Below, piece by piece: positions 50,130 through 62,500 of a stretch of DNA of 64,000 nt (its first letter is position 1; the number at the start of each line of letters is the position of its first letter). Source of the stretch: Owenia fusiformis (taxonomy: Eukaryota > Annelida > Polychaeta > Sabellida > Oweniidae); assembly GCA_903813345.2 (NCBI GenBank), contig CAIIXF020000001.1, forward strand, positions 1,738,001 through 1,802,000. The letters are read 5' to 3'. Under the pieces are notes generated by a model. That model saw nothing but the letters and a program-made list of their open reading frames with translations, was not told the DNA's origin and made no database searches. A program made the position numbers and the translations under genes.

Positions 50130-53100
50130 ATGACAAATGAACAGGATCCTATGCTGGCATACAATCCCACCAATTTTGGTACAAGTAAATTACATCTATT
50201 GACTCTACCACCAGAGCTACTATTGCATATATGCTCATACCTCAAAGCAAAGTTTGTGATAAAGACATTAAGCCAGGTGTGTAAGGCACTGAATGAACTA
50301 GTCAAGGATGAATCCACATGGAGAATTAGAGTTGCAAAAAGATTCCCGAAGCCATTCCCAATACTGCCAGGTAACAAATATTGCTTAAAGATGAATTAAC
50401 AATATTGTGTTCTTGTGTGATTTGTATTTAGCAAGCATCAACTATTATATCAATTATATTTAGGGTAATTACGTATTTGAGAGAAAAGAGATATTTAACA
50501 TACCACAGATTAAGTCCAGGAAACAAACCACACTGAAATATATATTCTTTTAAACATTGCCTCTAGTTTCTGCTCTTATTTAAAATACTCTACGTCCCTT
50601 TCTTTGTCAATCTTGAGTTCATATTGTCTATTTTTACATGATGTGTGTGTTTATACTGGTTTTCAGCTGATGATGTATTTGATTGGCAGACAGCCTGTAT
50701 CGAGAGAGAGGAAAAGTTTGAACTTTGGTGTGAACCAGAGGAGACAATGGATCATTTCACCTACAGAGAAGAAATCTTTGCTCCCGTAGATGCAGTTCAT
50801 TTAATGAAGGTAATGCATGCATGTATTGTAATAGCCATACTGCACATAATGCATGCATGCATTGTAATAACCATACTGCACATAATGCATGCATGCATTG
50901 TAATTGCCATACTGCACATAATGCATACATGCATTGTAATAGCCATACTGCACATAATGCATGCATGCATTGTAATTGCCATACTGCACATAATGCATAC
51001 ATGCATTGTAATAGCCATACTGCACATAATACATGCATGCATTGTAATAGCCATACTGCACATAATACATGCATGCATTGTAATAGCCATACTGCACATA
51101 ATGCATGCATGCATTGTAATAACCATACTGCACATAATACATGCATGCATTGTAATAACCATACTGCACATAATACATGCATGCATTGTAATAGCCATAC
51201 TGCACATAATGTATGCATGCATTGTGATAGCCATACTGCACATAATGCATGCATGCATGCATTGTAATAGCCATACTGCAAATAATGCATGCATGCATTG
51301 TAATAGCCATACTGCAAATAAGGCATGCATGCATTGTGATAGCCATACTGCACATAATGCATGCATGCATTGTGATAGCCATACTGCACATAATGCATGC
51401 ATGCATTGTAATAGCCATACTGCACATAATGTATGCATGCATTGTAATAGCCATACTGCACATAATGCATGCATGCATTGTAATAGCCATACTGCACATA
51501 ATGCATGCATGCATTGTAATAGCCATACTGCACATAATGCATGCATGCATTGTAATAGGCATACTGCACATAATGCATGCATGCATTGTAATAGCCATAC
51601 TGCACATAATACATGCATGCATTGTAATAGCCATACTGCACATAATACATGCATGCATTGTAATAGCCATACTGCACATAATGCATGCATGCATTGTAAT
51701 AACCATACTGCACATAATACATGCATGCATTGTAATAACCATACTGCACATAATACATGCATGCATTGTAATAGCCATACTGCACATAATGTATGCATGC
51801 ATTGTGATAGCCATACTGCACATAATGCATGCATGCATGCATTGTAATAGCCATACTGCAAATAATGCATGCATGCATTGTAATAGCCATACTGCAAATA
51901 AGGCATGCATGCATTGTGATAGCCATACTGCACATAATGCATGCATGCATTGTGATAGCCATACTGCACATAATGCATGCATGCATTGTAATAGCCATAC
52001 TGCACATAATGTATGCATGCATTGTAATAGCCATACTGCACATAATGCATGCATGCATTGTAATAGCCATACTGCACATAATGCATGCATGCATTGTAAT
52101 AGCCATACTGCACATAATGCATGCATGCATTGTAATAGGCATACTGCACATAATGCATGCATGCATTGTAATAGCCATACTGCACATAATGCATGCATGC
52201 ATTGTAATAACCATACTGCACATAATGCATGCATGCATTGTAAGAGCCATACTGCACATAAGGCATGCATGTATTGTAATAGCCATACTGCACATAATAC
52301 ATGCATGCATTGTAATAACCATACTGCAAACATAATACATACATGCATTGTAATAGCCATACTGCACATAATGCATGCATGCATTGTAATAACCATACTG
52401 CACATAATACATGCATGAATTGTAATAGCCATACTGCACATAATGCATGCATGCATTGTAATAGCCATACTGCACATAATGCATGCATGCATTGTAATAG
52501 CCATACTGCACATAATACATGCATGCATTGTAATAGTCATACTGCACATAATGCATGCATGCATTGTAATAACCATACTGCACATAATACATGCATGCAT
52601 TGCAATAGCCATACTGCACATAATGCATGCATGCATTGTAATAACCATACTGCACATAATACATGCATGCATTGTAATAACCATACTGCAAACATAATAC
52701 ATGCATGCATTGTAATAGCCATACTGCACATAATGCATGCATGCATTGTAATAGCCATACTGCACATAATGCATGCATGCATTGTAATAGCCATACTGCA
52801 CATAATGCATGCATGCATTGTAATAGGCATACTGCACATAATGCATGCATGCATTGTAATAGCCATACTGCACATAATGCATGCATGCATTGTAATTGCC
52901 ATACTGCACATAATGCATGCATGCATTGTAATTGCCATACTGCACATAATGCATGCATGCATTGTAATAACCATACTGCACATAATGCATGCATGCATTG
53001 TAATTGCCATACTGCACATAATGCATGCATGCATTGTAATAACCATACTGCACACAATGCATGCATGCATTGTAATTGCTCAAAATATTTCTTAACTAAG

Positions 53101-56100
53101 GTATCACAGCATAAAATATATTTTGTTGGGAGGGGACTAGGGGCTATCAGGAGTAGCATTGGTCATCCCAACGGACAAAGTTTGAATGGGATATTGTGAA
53201 GTATTTATTGTGAACTGTCTGACTGTTAAGAGTTAAATATACTAAACGTTTGAGAATTAGAATTGATAGATTGTTCTTTGGGATTTGCTACTACATGGGG
53301 TTGCCACTTACTAGTTTTTTATTTGTTTGTAAATTGAATATATTCATCTTGACACTATTAACCGTTGATAAAATGTAGCATCTTCATCCACTAAGCTTAT
53401 GTCAGTCACAGTGAAGATGTAAAGATGAAAATAGTACATGTGCTTATGTTTTACAGAATGGCCAGTTATTAGCATCTGGATCAAGGGATCGTTATTTAAA
53501 CCTCATTGATGTTACAAAGCTGGAGTCTGGGGATCCAGTGAGTGTTAAGGCATCCAAAGTGGAATCTTTAATGGATGCACATAAAGTAAGTACAAGCACT
53601 TTCTGGATCTTTTAATGTAGAGGACACTTTCTATGTTGTTAATTTTAAGGAAAGATATATGTTGTCAGGTTTTAGGTTCTGGAAGAGTTTAACAGTTTAA
53701 GGTGAATTTCCTTTTACTCTAGGAGCGAGGAGGAAAATTCTCAATGAACATTTTAAGATGAACTTCTTTTCCAAATAATTGAATCATTCATTACTTATTG
53801 GACACCCTGTAGTTTACATGGGATTTTTGCCAATTAAAATATACAAAAATACATTGATTGGTTAAGTTGTAAAAACTTGATAGCCAAGCTGACTTTCAAT
53901 ACAGTAAAACCTGTATATCTGAACACCTGGCTAATCCGAACACCTTCCAATTTGAACACTTTTTTTTCGGTCCCATTTTTTCCTCCCATTGACTCCCATG
54001 TTAAAAAAAACTTGAAATCTGAACACCTCCTAATTTGAACAGTGAACAACCAGATTTGAAAAAGTGACCTGTCTAATCTGAACATTTTTTATCAGAAATC
54101 AAATGTCTGGACATTTCAATTAAAGCCACATATTGAGTCAATGTTATAGTTGTTATTTATCTTTACATATATACAAATGCAATCAAAGAACCAATCGTCC
54201 TAATTAACTTATTTAGTCTCAGTGACATCCCTAATTTGTGGAAAACAACAGGATGTTTTGGAAAGGTGTGAATACAGGAGTTAATTGGTTTATCCTATTA
54301 GAAAAGAACTGAATGTTTTATTTTTGGATTAAGAGAAAGGTGTGAATCAAGAAGATAATTGATTTATAATTATTGGAAATTACCTGGATGTTTTTGATTT
54401 GGATTAAGAGAAACGTGAGAGTCTGGGAGATAATTGGTTTATCCTTATTGTAAATTAACTGGATGTTTTTGATTTGGATTATGAACAGGTCTTAACTGTT
54501 TTATATCCCATGGGTATGTTATGATAGCTAAGATTCAATCAGTATGTTTTATAATCACAAAGACAACACAGACGCCATTTGCAGACATATATATCACGAG
54601 AAGGAGAAAAAATCCAACTTCGTAATATTCGCATACATCTGACATCCTGAATGCCCTTGATATTTTGAAGGATTATACATCACCTCGAATGAACACTCAT
54701 GAAAAATTATTTTTACTTGAAGAGGATATCTACTCAAATATTGCTAATGCTAAAAGTGCTAAGAAACAAACTTGAAGGACTTTTTCAAGCAAAAGTAAAG
54801 CAGTGCTATATAACCATAATATGGGATAAGCCATTTGATAAGCATACGATTTCGTACGAGACTATCATATACTTTTACAGTGTATTACAAAGTTTTTGCC
54901 AAAATATAAGAGTTATTTTTATTAAAATGATGAAATAGCATAGGCTATAGGCCTATTGTGGAATTAACTCATCAACAACATGTATTGTTTTCTGACTTAG
55001 TATTAAGTGTTCTATAAAGTGCACTGAACAATGAAAATCCCCCCCCCCCCCGACCAACAAAATCCTTGAAATTTGAACACCTGCCAATTTGAACGCTTTT
55101 AGCTGGAGCCATGGGTGTTCGGATTAGACAGGTTTTACTGTAGTTTCATTTCAAGCATTCACCTTCAAAGAAATTAGCAATGTGGATGTGGGGAAAATCA
55201 GAAATTATGCTTATCTGGCCAATAACTTCTCTATTCAGAGTGGGCGAAACATGTGGGTCGACATATAAGTGAATTCTTGGAATCTGAGGTTAACAGGCGA
55301 CAGGCAGTTCTCTTCAGTTGTTCATACCAACATTACTTTGAGGAATTTGTAACCTTTTCAATGTTAAAAGTTTGATTTCTGATCTCTGATAATCTTGCCT
55401 GTTGTTTGTGTGAATGAAAGCTCATGAATCTTTATAAGATATAGACTACTGAGTGATAAATGAAATTCATCGATATACAGTAAGACTCTTCCAGTAGAAC
55501 ACTTTAAATTCCTGTTGCCCATAAGGTTAGACCACTTTAAGTGAAACACTTTCAAGCTTAGGTTGAACACTATTTTAAGGTAGAAAAGGTGTTCCATTTA
55601 TGCAGGTTTTACTCCGTCTATGTATTAACCAATATTATTCATTGTTTCAGGGTTGGATCTGGAGTCTCGCATCTGTAGGGAATTCTCTATGTTCAGGCTC
55701 TTGGGATACGTACATAAAGTTCTGGGATCTTAATGCTCCTCAGTTACAGACAGTAAACAAAATAAAGTAAGAAATTGAAAAATGTTGTAATGAAATTGTT
55801 CTTAGAAATCTTTGAAATAAGTCATAGCTTAGTGAAATGGTAGTCAGGAAGATAACATGATTCAAAAGACTCTGTGTGACACTATACACCTTATAGTTCC
55901 TTTTACATGAATCATGCTTTAAATGTACATGTATTTGAAATTATCTCTGGTAAATTATTACAACAGCATCACCCATTTCAGAAAATCTATGATAGGCTGT
56001 GGATGTGGGGATGGTCGTTATAAAACACCCTGTAAAAATGTAGTTCATGCTGTATTTAGAAGTTTATATTGTAGAGTCAAAAAAGTGGATGGAGTTTATA

Positions 56101-57988
56101 TGTCAACAAAAGTGCATTGAATCTTGTAATGTTGAACAGTGCATTTATATGACTTTGTACTTTTAGATTAAAATCTGCTGTCTTGTGTATGCACTATGAA
56201 GAAGGAGAACTGTTCGCTGGGGGATTTGATAAGAAAACCTACAGAATTGACCCAAGAACAAGTTCAATAGTATCTGAATTTATGCTCCACAAGAAACCAG
56301 TGCTGTGTATGGTGGCAGATGAGAAGCATGTGATTACAGGGGGAGAGGATGAAACTATATATGTGCTGGATAGACGCTCTAATGGTGTACTCAAGTCTAT
56401 AAATGTAATAATGGCTTTTATATGGGCTTCACTTTTCAGTTCTGAATTTGGTTGAGGGAATATTGTCTCAAAATTAAAAACTTTCAAATCCAAGTAAAAT
56501 AAGATTCATGTTGTATTTACAGTATCTACGTTTTCACTCAATCCTCTCTGTATGCAGTTACTACATAACATAGTTTGTTGGCTTGCCACTTTGAAAGAAT
56601 AGCAATACCATGTGATTCTTATCTGACTTAGTTTGATTTAATATTTTAGATTGGAAGTTTTGCAATGTCTATGTGCTATAATGATGGCCAGCTGTGGGTG
56701 GGAGACAAGACAGGCCATATACACCTGCTCGACCCTAAACATGGCAAATTTGATGTTGTACAGGTAATTTTTAGAATAAAATAAAAACTGGGAATATGTT
56801 CAATTACATGTAGTTATATAGCTTCGAGAATTCCAAGATCAAAAGACTAGTCTCAGTTTGGAGAATGAAGTTCATCAGTCTACTGCACGTTACGCCTGCT
56901 TTGGGCAATTTTGCATATTGTAGATTTAAATGTCCTCTTTTGAATATCCATAATTTAATTTTTCCATAATAATATTTTTCATCAAAAAAGTATTAGCGCA
57001 GTACACTGATGAACTTCTTTCTTTAAATCGAGACTTGTCTTTTATTGAATCAGTCTCCTGCACGTTACGCCAGCTTCGGACAAATAATTTAATTTGGGTG
57101 ATATTTCTATATTTTTCATGAAAAAAATTATTAGTCCAGAAGACTGTTTTCCAAACCGAGACTTGTCCTTTTTAAAAGTGTCCAGGCTTTATTTGTGAGT
57201 ATTTCTGTAATTTCCACATCCCAATCGCATTGTATCATTGAATATTTTTTCACACTTAAAAGATTTGTTCTGATTTCAGTCCTATGAAACTGGCCAGAGT
57301 GGTAAAATAACAGATCTCCACAATACCCTAGGTGCGATCTTCTCTGCCTCTACTGATAAAACTGTCAATGTTTTAGAACCAAATGAAAACCCTGGAGTCA
57401 TATCTCAACTAAAGTTTGATATGGAAGCAGCCTCGGTGAGTTTATTACATGTGTAAAATGTCACCACCAAGATGTGATGAATATTGTTAAAGCCACCTTT
57501 TGGTGGTGAATATTGTTAAAGCCACCTTTTGGTGGTGAATATTGTGAAAGCTATCCTTTGGTGGTGAATATTGTTAAAGCCATCCTTTGGTGGTGAATAT
57601 TGTGAAAGCCACCATCTTATGTGACCAACATTCAATGTTGGTGGTTGACTTCAGTGACAAATTGTTACACTAAGGTAACAACTTGCAATAGCTCACAGGT
57701 GGTAACATTGTTGACATGGTTAATGCCTTGTGGAAGAACTGATAATTTTGAAACAAATGATTAGCAAAGTTAGAATAGATTGTGTTGTGTAAGTTTCTTA
57801 AAGGCCAGATTGATGGTTGGTGACCATCACATTGTACATTCAAACTGTAGTTCAAACCTTAAATAAATGATTTATTTCATTTAATTCTCAAAAAATATCA
57901 ATTTCAGTTGAGTTACCAAGACAACACATTAGCCATAGGCTGCAGTAATGCTTCAATCGGAATATGGCGTCCAAAGAATGTATCATAG
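50130..57988 (+). CDS. FBXW9: F-box/WD40-repeat protein, FBXW9-like, 8 coding exons
   Basis: Coding exons 50130-50370 (acceptor at 50115), 50667-50809, 53457-53585, 55651-55766, 56167-56404, 56650-56763, 57280-57435, 57908-57988; phases agree and give 405 codons. The F-box is at about residues 22-66 (LTLPPELLLHICSYL). WD-repeat blades follow, with GSRDRYLNLIDV, CSGSWDTYIKFWDL, AGGFDKKTYRIDPR, TGGEDETIYVLDRR, VGDKTGHIHLLDP, SASTDKTVNVLEP and GCSNASIGIWRP. F-box/WD proteins are substrate receptors of SCF (SKP1-CUL1) ubiquitin ligases; the substrate of FBXW9 is not established. Spacing, the FDWQTACIERE segment after the F-box and blade order match FBXW9 better than other FBXW members. The protein ends four residues after IWRP. 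Intron 2 and the 3' end are both occupied by minisatellites. Confidence 0.92.
50811..53078. repeat. 36-bp palindromic minisatellite, about 63 copies, filling FBXW9 intron 2
   Basis: The unit is TAATGCATGCATGCATTGTA plus ATAGCCATACTGCACA. The array starts one base into the 5' splice site of exon 2 (AAG/gtaatgcatgc). Each unit includes the self-complementary ATGCATGCATGCAT. A 580-bp higher-order period is visible: about 51013-51608 is repeated at 51593-52188, including a unit with an extra ATGC (51249 and 51829). Because 36 is a multiple of three, frames of up to 800 codons open on both strands; none is a gene. Confidence 0.97.
53902..55140. mobile_element. pogo/Tigger-like non-autonomous element (1239 bp) in FBXW9 intron 3
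   Basis: The left end CAGTAAAACCTGTATATCTG and the inverted right end CAGTAAAACCTGTCTAATCC are flanked by TA (53900-53901, 55141-55142). GAACACC/TTTGAACAC words recur near both ends. The CAGTARAACCT start is typical of Tigger-type TIRs. The interior is AT-rich with a 13-base C run at about 55039-55051 and no transposase frame. Confidence 0.82.
56835..57170. repeat. Inverted/direct repeat cluster in FBXW9 intron 6
   Basis: AAAAGACTAGTCTC...GAAGTTCATCAGTCTACTGC at about 56840-56885 is inverted near 57000-57045. A second pair follows: CAGTCTCCTGCACGTTACGC repeats CAGTCTACTGCACGTTACGC directly, and CCGAGACTTGTCC closes it. Probably two adjacent small MITEs. Confidence 0.65.
57479..57608. repeat. 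29-bp tandem repeat, 4 copies, FBXW9 intron 7
   Basis: The unit is GAATATTGTTAAAGCCACCT plus TTTGGTGGT, with GTGAAAG and CATCC variants. The TTTTGGTGGTGA word links it to the dispersed repeat at 19.3 and 40.2 kb. Confidence 0.88.
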
Positions 57989-58284
57989 AGAGCCTAGGGA
58001 TTCCAACCAAGCCAAGATATGGGGAATATGGCGTCCGAAGTATATATATCATAGAGAGCCTAGGGATTCCAACCAAGCCAAGATACGGGGAATATGGCGT
58101 CCAAAGAATATATCATAGAGAGCCTAGGGATTCCAACCAAGCCAAGATATGGGGAATATGGCGTCCAAAGAATATATCATAGAGAGCCTAGGGATTCCAA
58201 CCAAGCCAAGATATGGGGAATATGGCGTCCAAAGAATATATCATAGAGAGCCTAGGGATTCCAACCAAGCCAAGATATGGGGAA
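57959..58284. repeat. 64-bp tandem repeat, 5 copies plus a partial, beginning inside the last FBXW9 coding exon
   Basis: Copies start at 57959, 58023, 58089, 58153 and 58217. The first copy supplies the real C-terminus (GIWRPKNVS-stop). Later copies repeat GGAATATGGCGTCCAAAGAA and ATCATAG, so the last codons and the stop are present five times. Since 64 is not a multiple of three, read-through would shift frame. Confidence 0.95.
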
Positions 58285-58463
58285 TGCAACACCGTACAAT
58301 ACAATTGCAGTTTATTTACATTCGTACGAAAGCAGGCATGAAATCCATTTTTAGGATTGAATACTTGATATGATCGGATCAACTTTCAATGTGACTGACA
58401 GTAATGAACAGATAATTAAACAACAGGGTTACATAACTTACACATTCGGCTTGATGTATACTA

Positions 58464-58658
58464 CACTCCCCTCCATAAATTTGGCAACAGGAATATTAAT
58501 TGGATGGTGTTTGAATCTTAATTTTTGTTAATTTATTAGCCTACAGTAATGAGAAAATTTATGATTTTGACGGATTTCTTTAAATCGCAAAACAAGAACA
58601 GTCTTTGGTAAATGATCCAAAAAAGGACATCCAGTTGCCAATCTTATGAAGGGGAGTG
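58464..58658. mobile_element. MITE, 195 bp, TA duplication
   Basis: CACTCCCCTCCATAAATTTG at the left and, inverted, CACTCCCCTTCATAAGATTG at the right, both continuing to GCAAC. TA on each side (58462-58463, 58659-58660). Tc1/mariner-type by target. Confidence 0.85.
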
Positions 58659-58869
58659 TACATTTAGTCATCTCTAACAGATTTTCATTTTATGAAAAAT
58701 CTGATTGACATTTTGTTTTTATAGCATTTAGTCCCCAATATAAACATTCCCAAACGTATTTTGTGAAGGTTACTCAGTTACTTTTTCCTGATATATGTCA
58801 TTTCCATTTTCACCAGGTGGCCGGCCAAAAGTCTTCAGATTCATAGAGAAATAACAAATTTTTAAATGA

Positions 58870-59405
58870 AAAAAAGTGTTCACATCGAGATGTTTGGATT
58901 GGAGGGGTGTTCAGATATACAGGTTTTACTGTATCGTCTACTCATGACTCATTGATCTCTAAGTATATAATATGTTGCCAGTATTAAAGCTGTATATTTC
59001 AATGTGATCCATAAATAATTTAGAGTATTTCTAATATCTCTACCTGCTTATATGATGTCTTTAGCATAGTCCAATCATTATGTTGGCAAATGCATATTGT
59101 ACATAGGTTTTAACAGTTTAAAGCTGTGAATAAAAATTATTTATTTGATATTAATATTATACATTATAGTAAACTCTGCATTAACAATGTTGTTTATTTA
59201 TTTAAAAATCCAAGGTAAAGTTAGTTGTCCCATCAAATAGTTTTGTTAGGGATATACTAGTGAATACATCCATCCATCTATCTGTCTGTCCAGGAAATAA
59301 ATAAAATACTCATGCTACTGGACCAATAACACTTGTTCTGGGGGTTTTAGTTCTTTCATCTAAATCTAGAATGTTTTTATGAAATTTTGAGAGTAGATAA
59401 TTACT
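58870..59405. other. FBXW9 3' flank
   Basis: At 58880-58935 lies one end of a Tigger-like repeat (GGGTGTTCAGATATACAGGT then TTTACTGTA). An AATAAA near 59130 could serve polyadenylation. No other feature is recognised before the retrotransposon. Confidence 0.45.
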
Positions 59406-59547
59406 AAGATATTATTATGAGCTTTATTATACTTGTATCCCACATTTGGGCAAAGTGTACAGCTTAAACAGAAAAAAATGAAAAAGCTTAACTAATTATC
59501 TATATAGTATATTAACTAATCAAAGGGTGCTTGATCATTGCAAGATT

Positions 59548-62500
59548 TTATTGGATGCATTTCGTGTTTTTTTCTCTCTCGATAAAAATATTAGATATAT
59601 ATTTTGCTAGTATATTTAATATTATTCCCTCTGAATTAAATAGAAAAATTAATTTATGTTCCACGTTATTCATGTTTTCTAAATTTTGACAGTGTTTTTT
59701 TATTTTATCCATGTAACTTGACCGAACATCTTTTAACTTATTGCATTCTAATAGGTAATGACATTCTGAACCGGTTTTCTTGTTACACATTAAACATTTT
59801 CTTTCTTCAATAGGGGTAATTGGTTTTGTGTAACGACCTGTTTCGATTTCTAATTTATGTGCGCTAATTCTTAGCTTTGTCAAGTTATTTCTGTCTATTT
59901 CATTTTTGATTAAATCCAAGTAGGGTTCCTTGTTCCATTTTGCTTTTATTATCTTATAAAACCTCAATTTACCATTATTTGATTTTATTTTAGTTTCCCA
60001 AAATTGTATGTATCTATTTTCCAGTAATTTCTTAATTTCTCTTGGTTTTAAGTTTAAATAGTTTGGTGAAGTACCATTGTAAATATATTTAAGTACATCA
60101 TTGATGTGCGTGAGCCATGATTGTTTATTCATATCTGTCAGTTGTTTATTTACCTCAAGGGCTTCACGTAGAAGCGAGTCGGTTCCTTTATTGTTAATAT
60201 GATTAAGATATTTCATTTGTTGATAAAACAAAGAAATAAATAGTGGAAACCTACCTAAATCGCCTCGTGTAGCGTCATTACTGGCCTTTCTGTTAACACC
60301 GAGTATCGATTTCATAAATGATATATGAAGAGATTCAAATGTTATTCCATCATATCCCTTTTCTAATGCCCATTGTGGGTCTTTTTTAATTTTACTCGAG
60401 TTTAAGATACCCGTACCCCATATATCAGATCCATAGAGGCATATGGGCTTTATGAGTTGATCAAATAGTTTTAAGCATAATGATGGTTTCATATTACCAT
60501 TAGAAATTAGACTTAATAATTTAAATTTTGCCTTTTCAGCTTTGTCTTTGATATGCTGGGCTGCAGGTCTCATTGACCCACTTATGCTTAATTCCATTCC
60601 CAGGTAAATGTATCGTGAAACAGATTCTATTTTGTAATTTCCTATAAAGAAGTGATTATCAATAAGTCTACCATTTTTATTCATTACCATAATTTTGGTT
60701 TTATCAGTGTTGATATTTAAGTGCCATTCTTCACAGTATTTTTCTAATTTGTCCAATTTGGTTTGCATTTCATCTTTTGAGGATGCGATAATTACTAAGT
60801 CATCAGCAAAAAGGAGGCTTCCAATTCGCTTATTATTTAATAATGGGTCTGTTTTGAGATCTAATGTTTTAATAATGTCATTTATATATATATTAAATAG
60901 AAGAGGACTTAGGGGGTCCCCCTGTTTTATTCCCTTGTTACAGTCAAATTCATTGGTAAATAAACCCTCATTATCTAGTCTGACTCTTGCTTTTGAATGT
61001 GAATATATATGTTTTATCATTTTATAGAATAAACCGTTTACACCCGATTGCAAAAGTTTCAAAAATAATCCATCATGCCATACCGTATCGAAAGCTTTCC
61101 TCAAATCAACAAAACACATATATATATTCCCTTTTTCACTTAGTACGTATTTATCCACGAGGGTTCGTATTATGAACATGTGGTCAGTTGTTCGTGCTTT
61201 CTTTGTGAAACCGGCTTGATTTTCCGATATTATTTTTCTGTCATGTACAAAGGCGTAAAGTCTATTATACAAAATTATTGAAAATAATTTGCCAAAGCAA
61301 TCAGAAATAAAAATACCTCTGTAATTTCCAGGGTCTTTCGTCGTTCCTTTCTTAAATAACGTAACGATTGATGAAATATTCCATTTCTCAGGGAAAACTG
61401 TTTTGCTCAGTAATATGTTAAACATTTTACAGATAACATTATTTAAAACTGAGTATGACGCTTTAATCATTTCATAGCAAATGCCGTTAAAACCCGAACT
61501 CTTGTTGTTCTTTAATTGCTTAACTGCCTTGTTAACCTCGTTTTCTGTTATTCTGAAGCTAAGTTCGTCAAAATGATTGTCGTTTTCTATTGATTTAACA
61601 ATTTCGTTGACTTTTTTGTTGTTTTCGGTATTTTTATCCTTTTCAAATAATTTGGAAAAATGTTCATGCCATTTCTCTGGTGTTATATACGCGGACTTAT
61701 TGTTTCCGTCTTTTTGCCTTAGTTGCTCAAGTAGGGACCAATATTCTTTAGGGTCATTGTCATAAAGTTCTTCTAATTTATTTATCATATTAGTTTTAAA
61801 TTTCCTCTGTTTTATCTTACAGCATTTCCTATATTCCTTTAGCAACTTGAAGTAATTACCTCTAATCATATTATCATTTGGTGATTTTATTAGTTTTGCT
61901 CCAATTGACTTAACCTTTCTTTTCAGTATACTGCAATCATTATCAAACCATTTTTGAGATATCGAGCCCCCTTTCTTTTTACAGGGTAACTTTTTTCGTA
62001 GTGTTCTTTTTGCTGTGTTAATTATAATTTTTTCGAGCTTGTCAATACAATCATCAATATTATAGGTGTCGTTTAGCTCGTAATTGAGTTCATTTACATC
62101 ATTTCGTGTTTTGAAATTATTGGAGAGGTCCGTTTTAAATAGTACCTCGCGACGGGCGTCCCATTTATATTTGATTGGTTTCATTTTGATAGTATGCCCA
62201 TTGTTTTTAGTCCGATTGTTACCGTGGTCGTTTGGTATTCGTACTTGCATTAATAGAGAAATCTTGCAATGATCAGAGAGCACACAAAGGTTATCATGAA
62301 CCTTGAAGTACATAATATCTGGAAGCATATTTTCATGAATAATACAATAGTCAACTACACTGCTTCCATTCCATTTATGACAGGTGAATCTACCGGGCGA
62401 GTCCCCAAGTACTCTGCCATTTATAATTCGTAAATTAGATGACCTGCATAGGTCTAGTAGCTTCTTACCCGAAGCATCAACAACTGAATCCATGCTGGAA

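Noticed and set aside
49796-50377. 193-codon minus-strand frame
   Set aside because: Antisense to the F-box exon and its upstream intron, with no motif.
50645-53199. Very long open frames (up to 800 codons) on both strands
   Set aside because: They are the 36-bp minisatellite translated. A stop-free unit divisible by three opens all frames, there is no domain, and the array is in an FBXW9 intron.
57964-58373. Plus-strand frames across the 64-bp repeats
   Set aside because: Out of frame with FBXW9 and lying mostly past its stop; repetition explains them.
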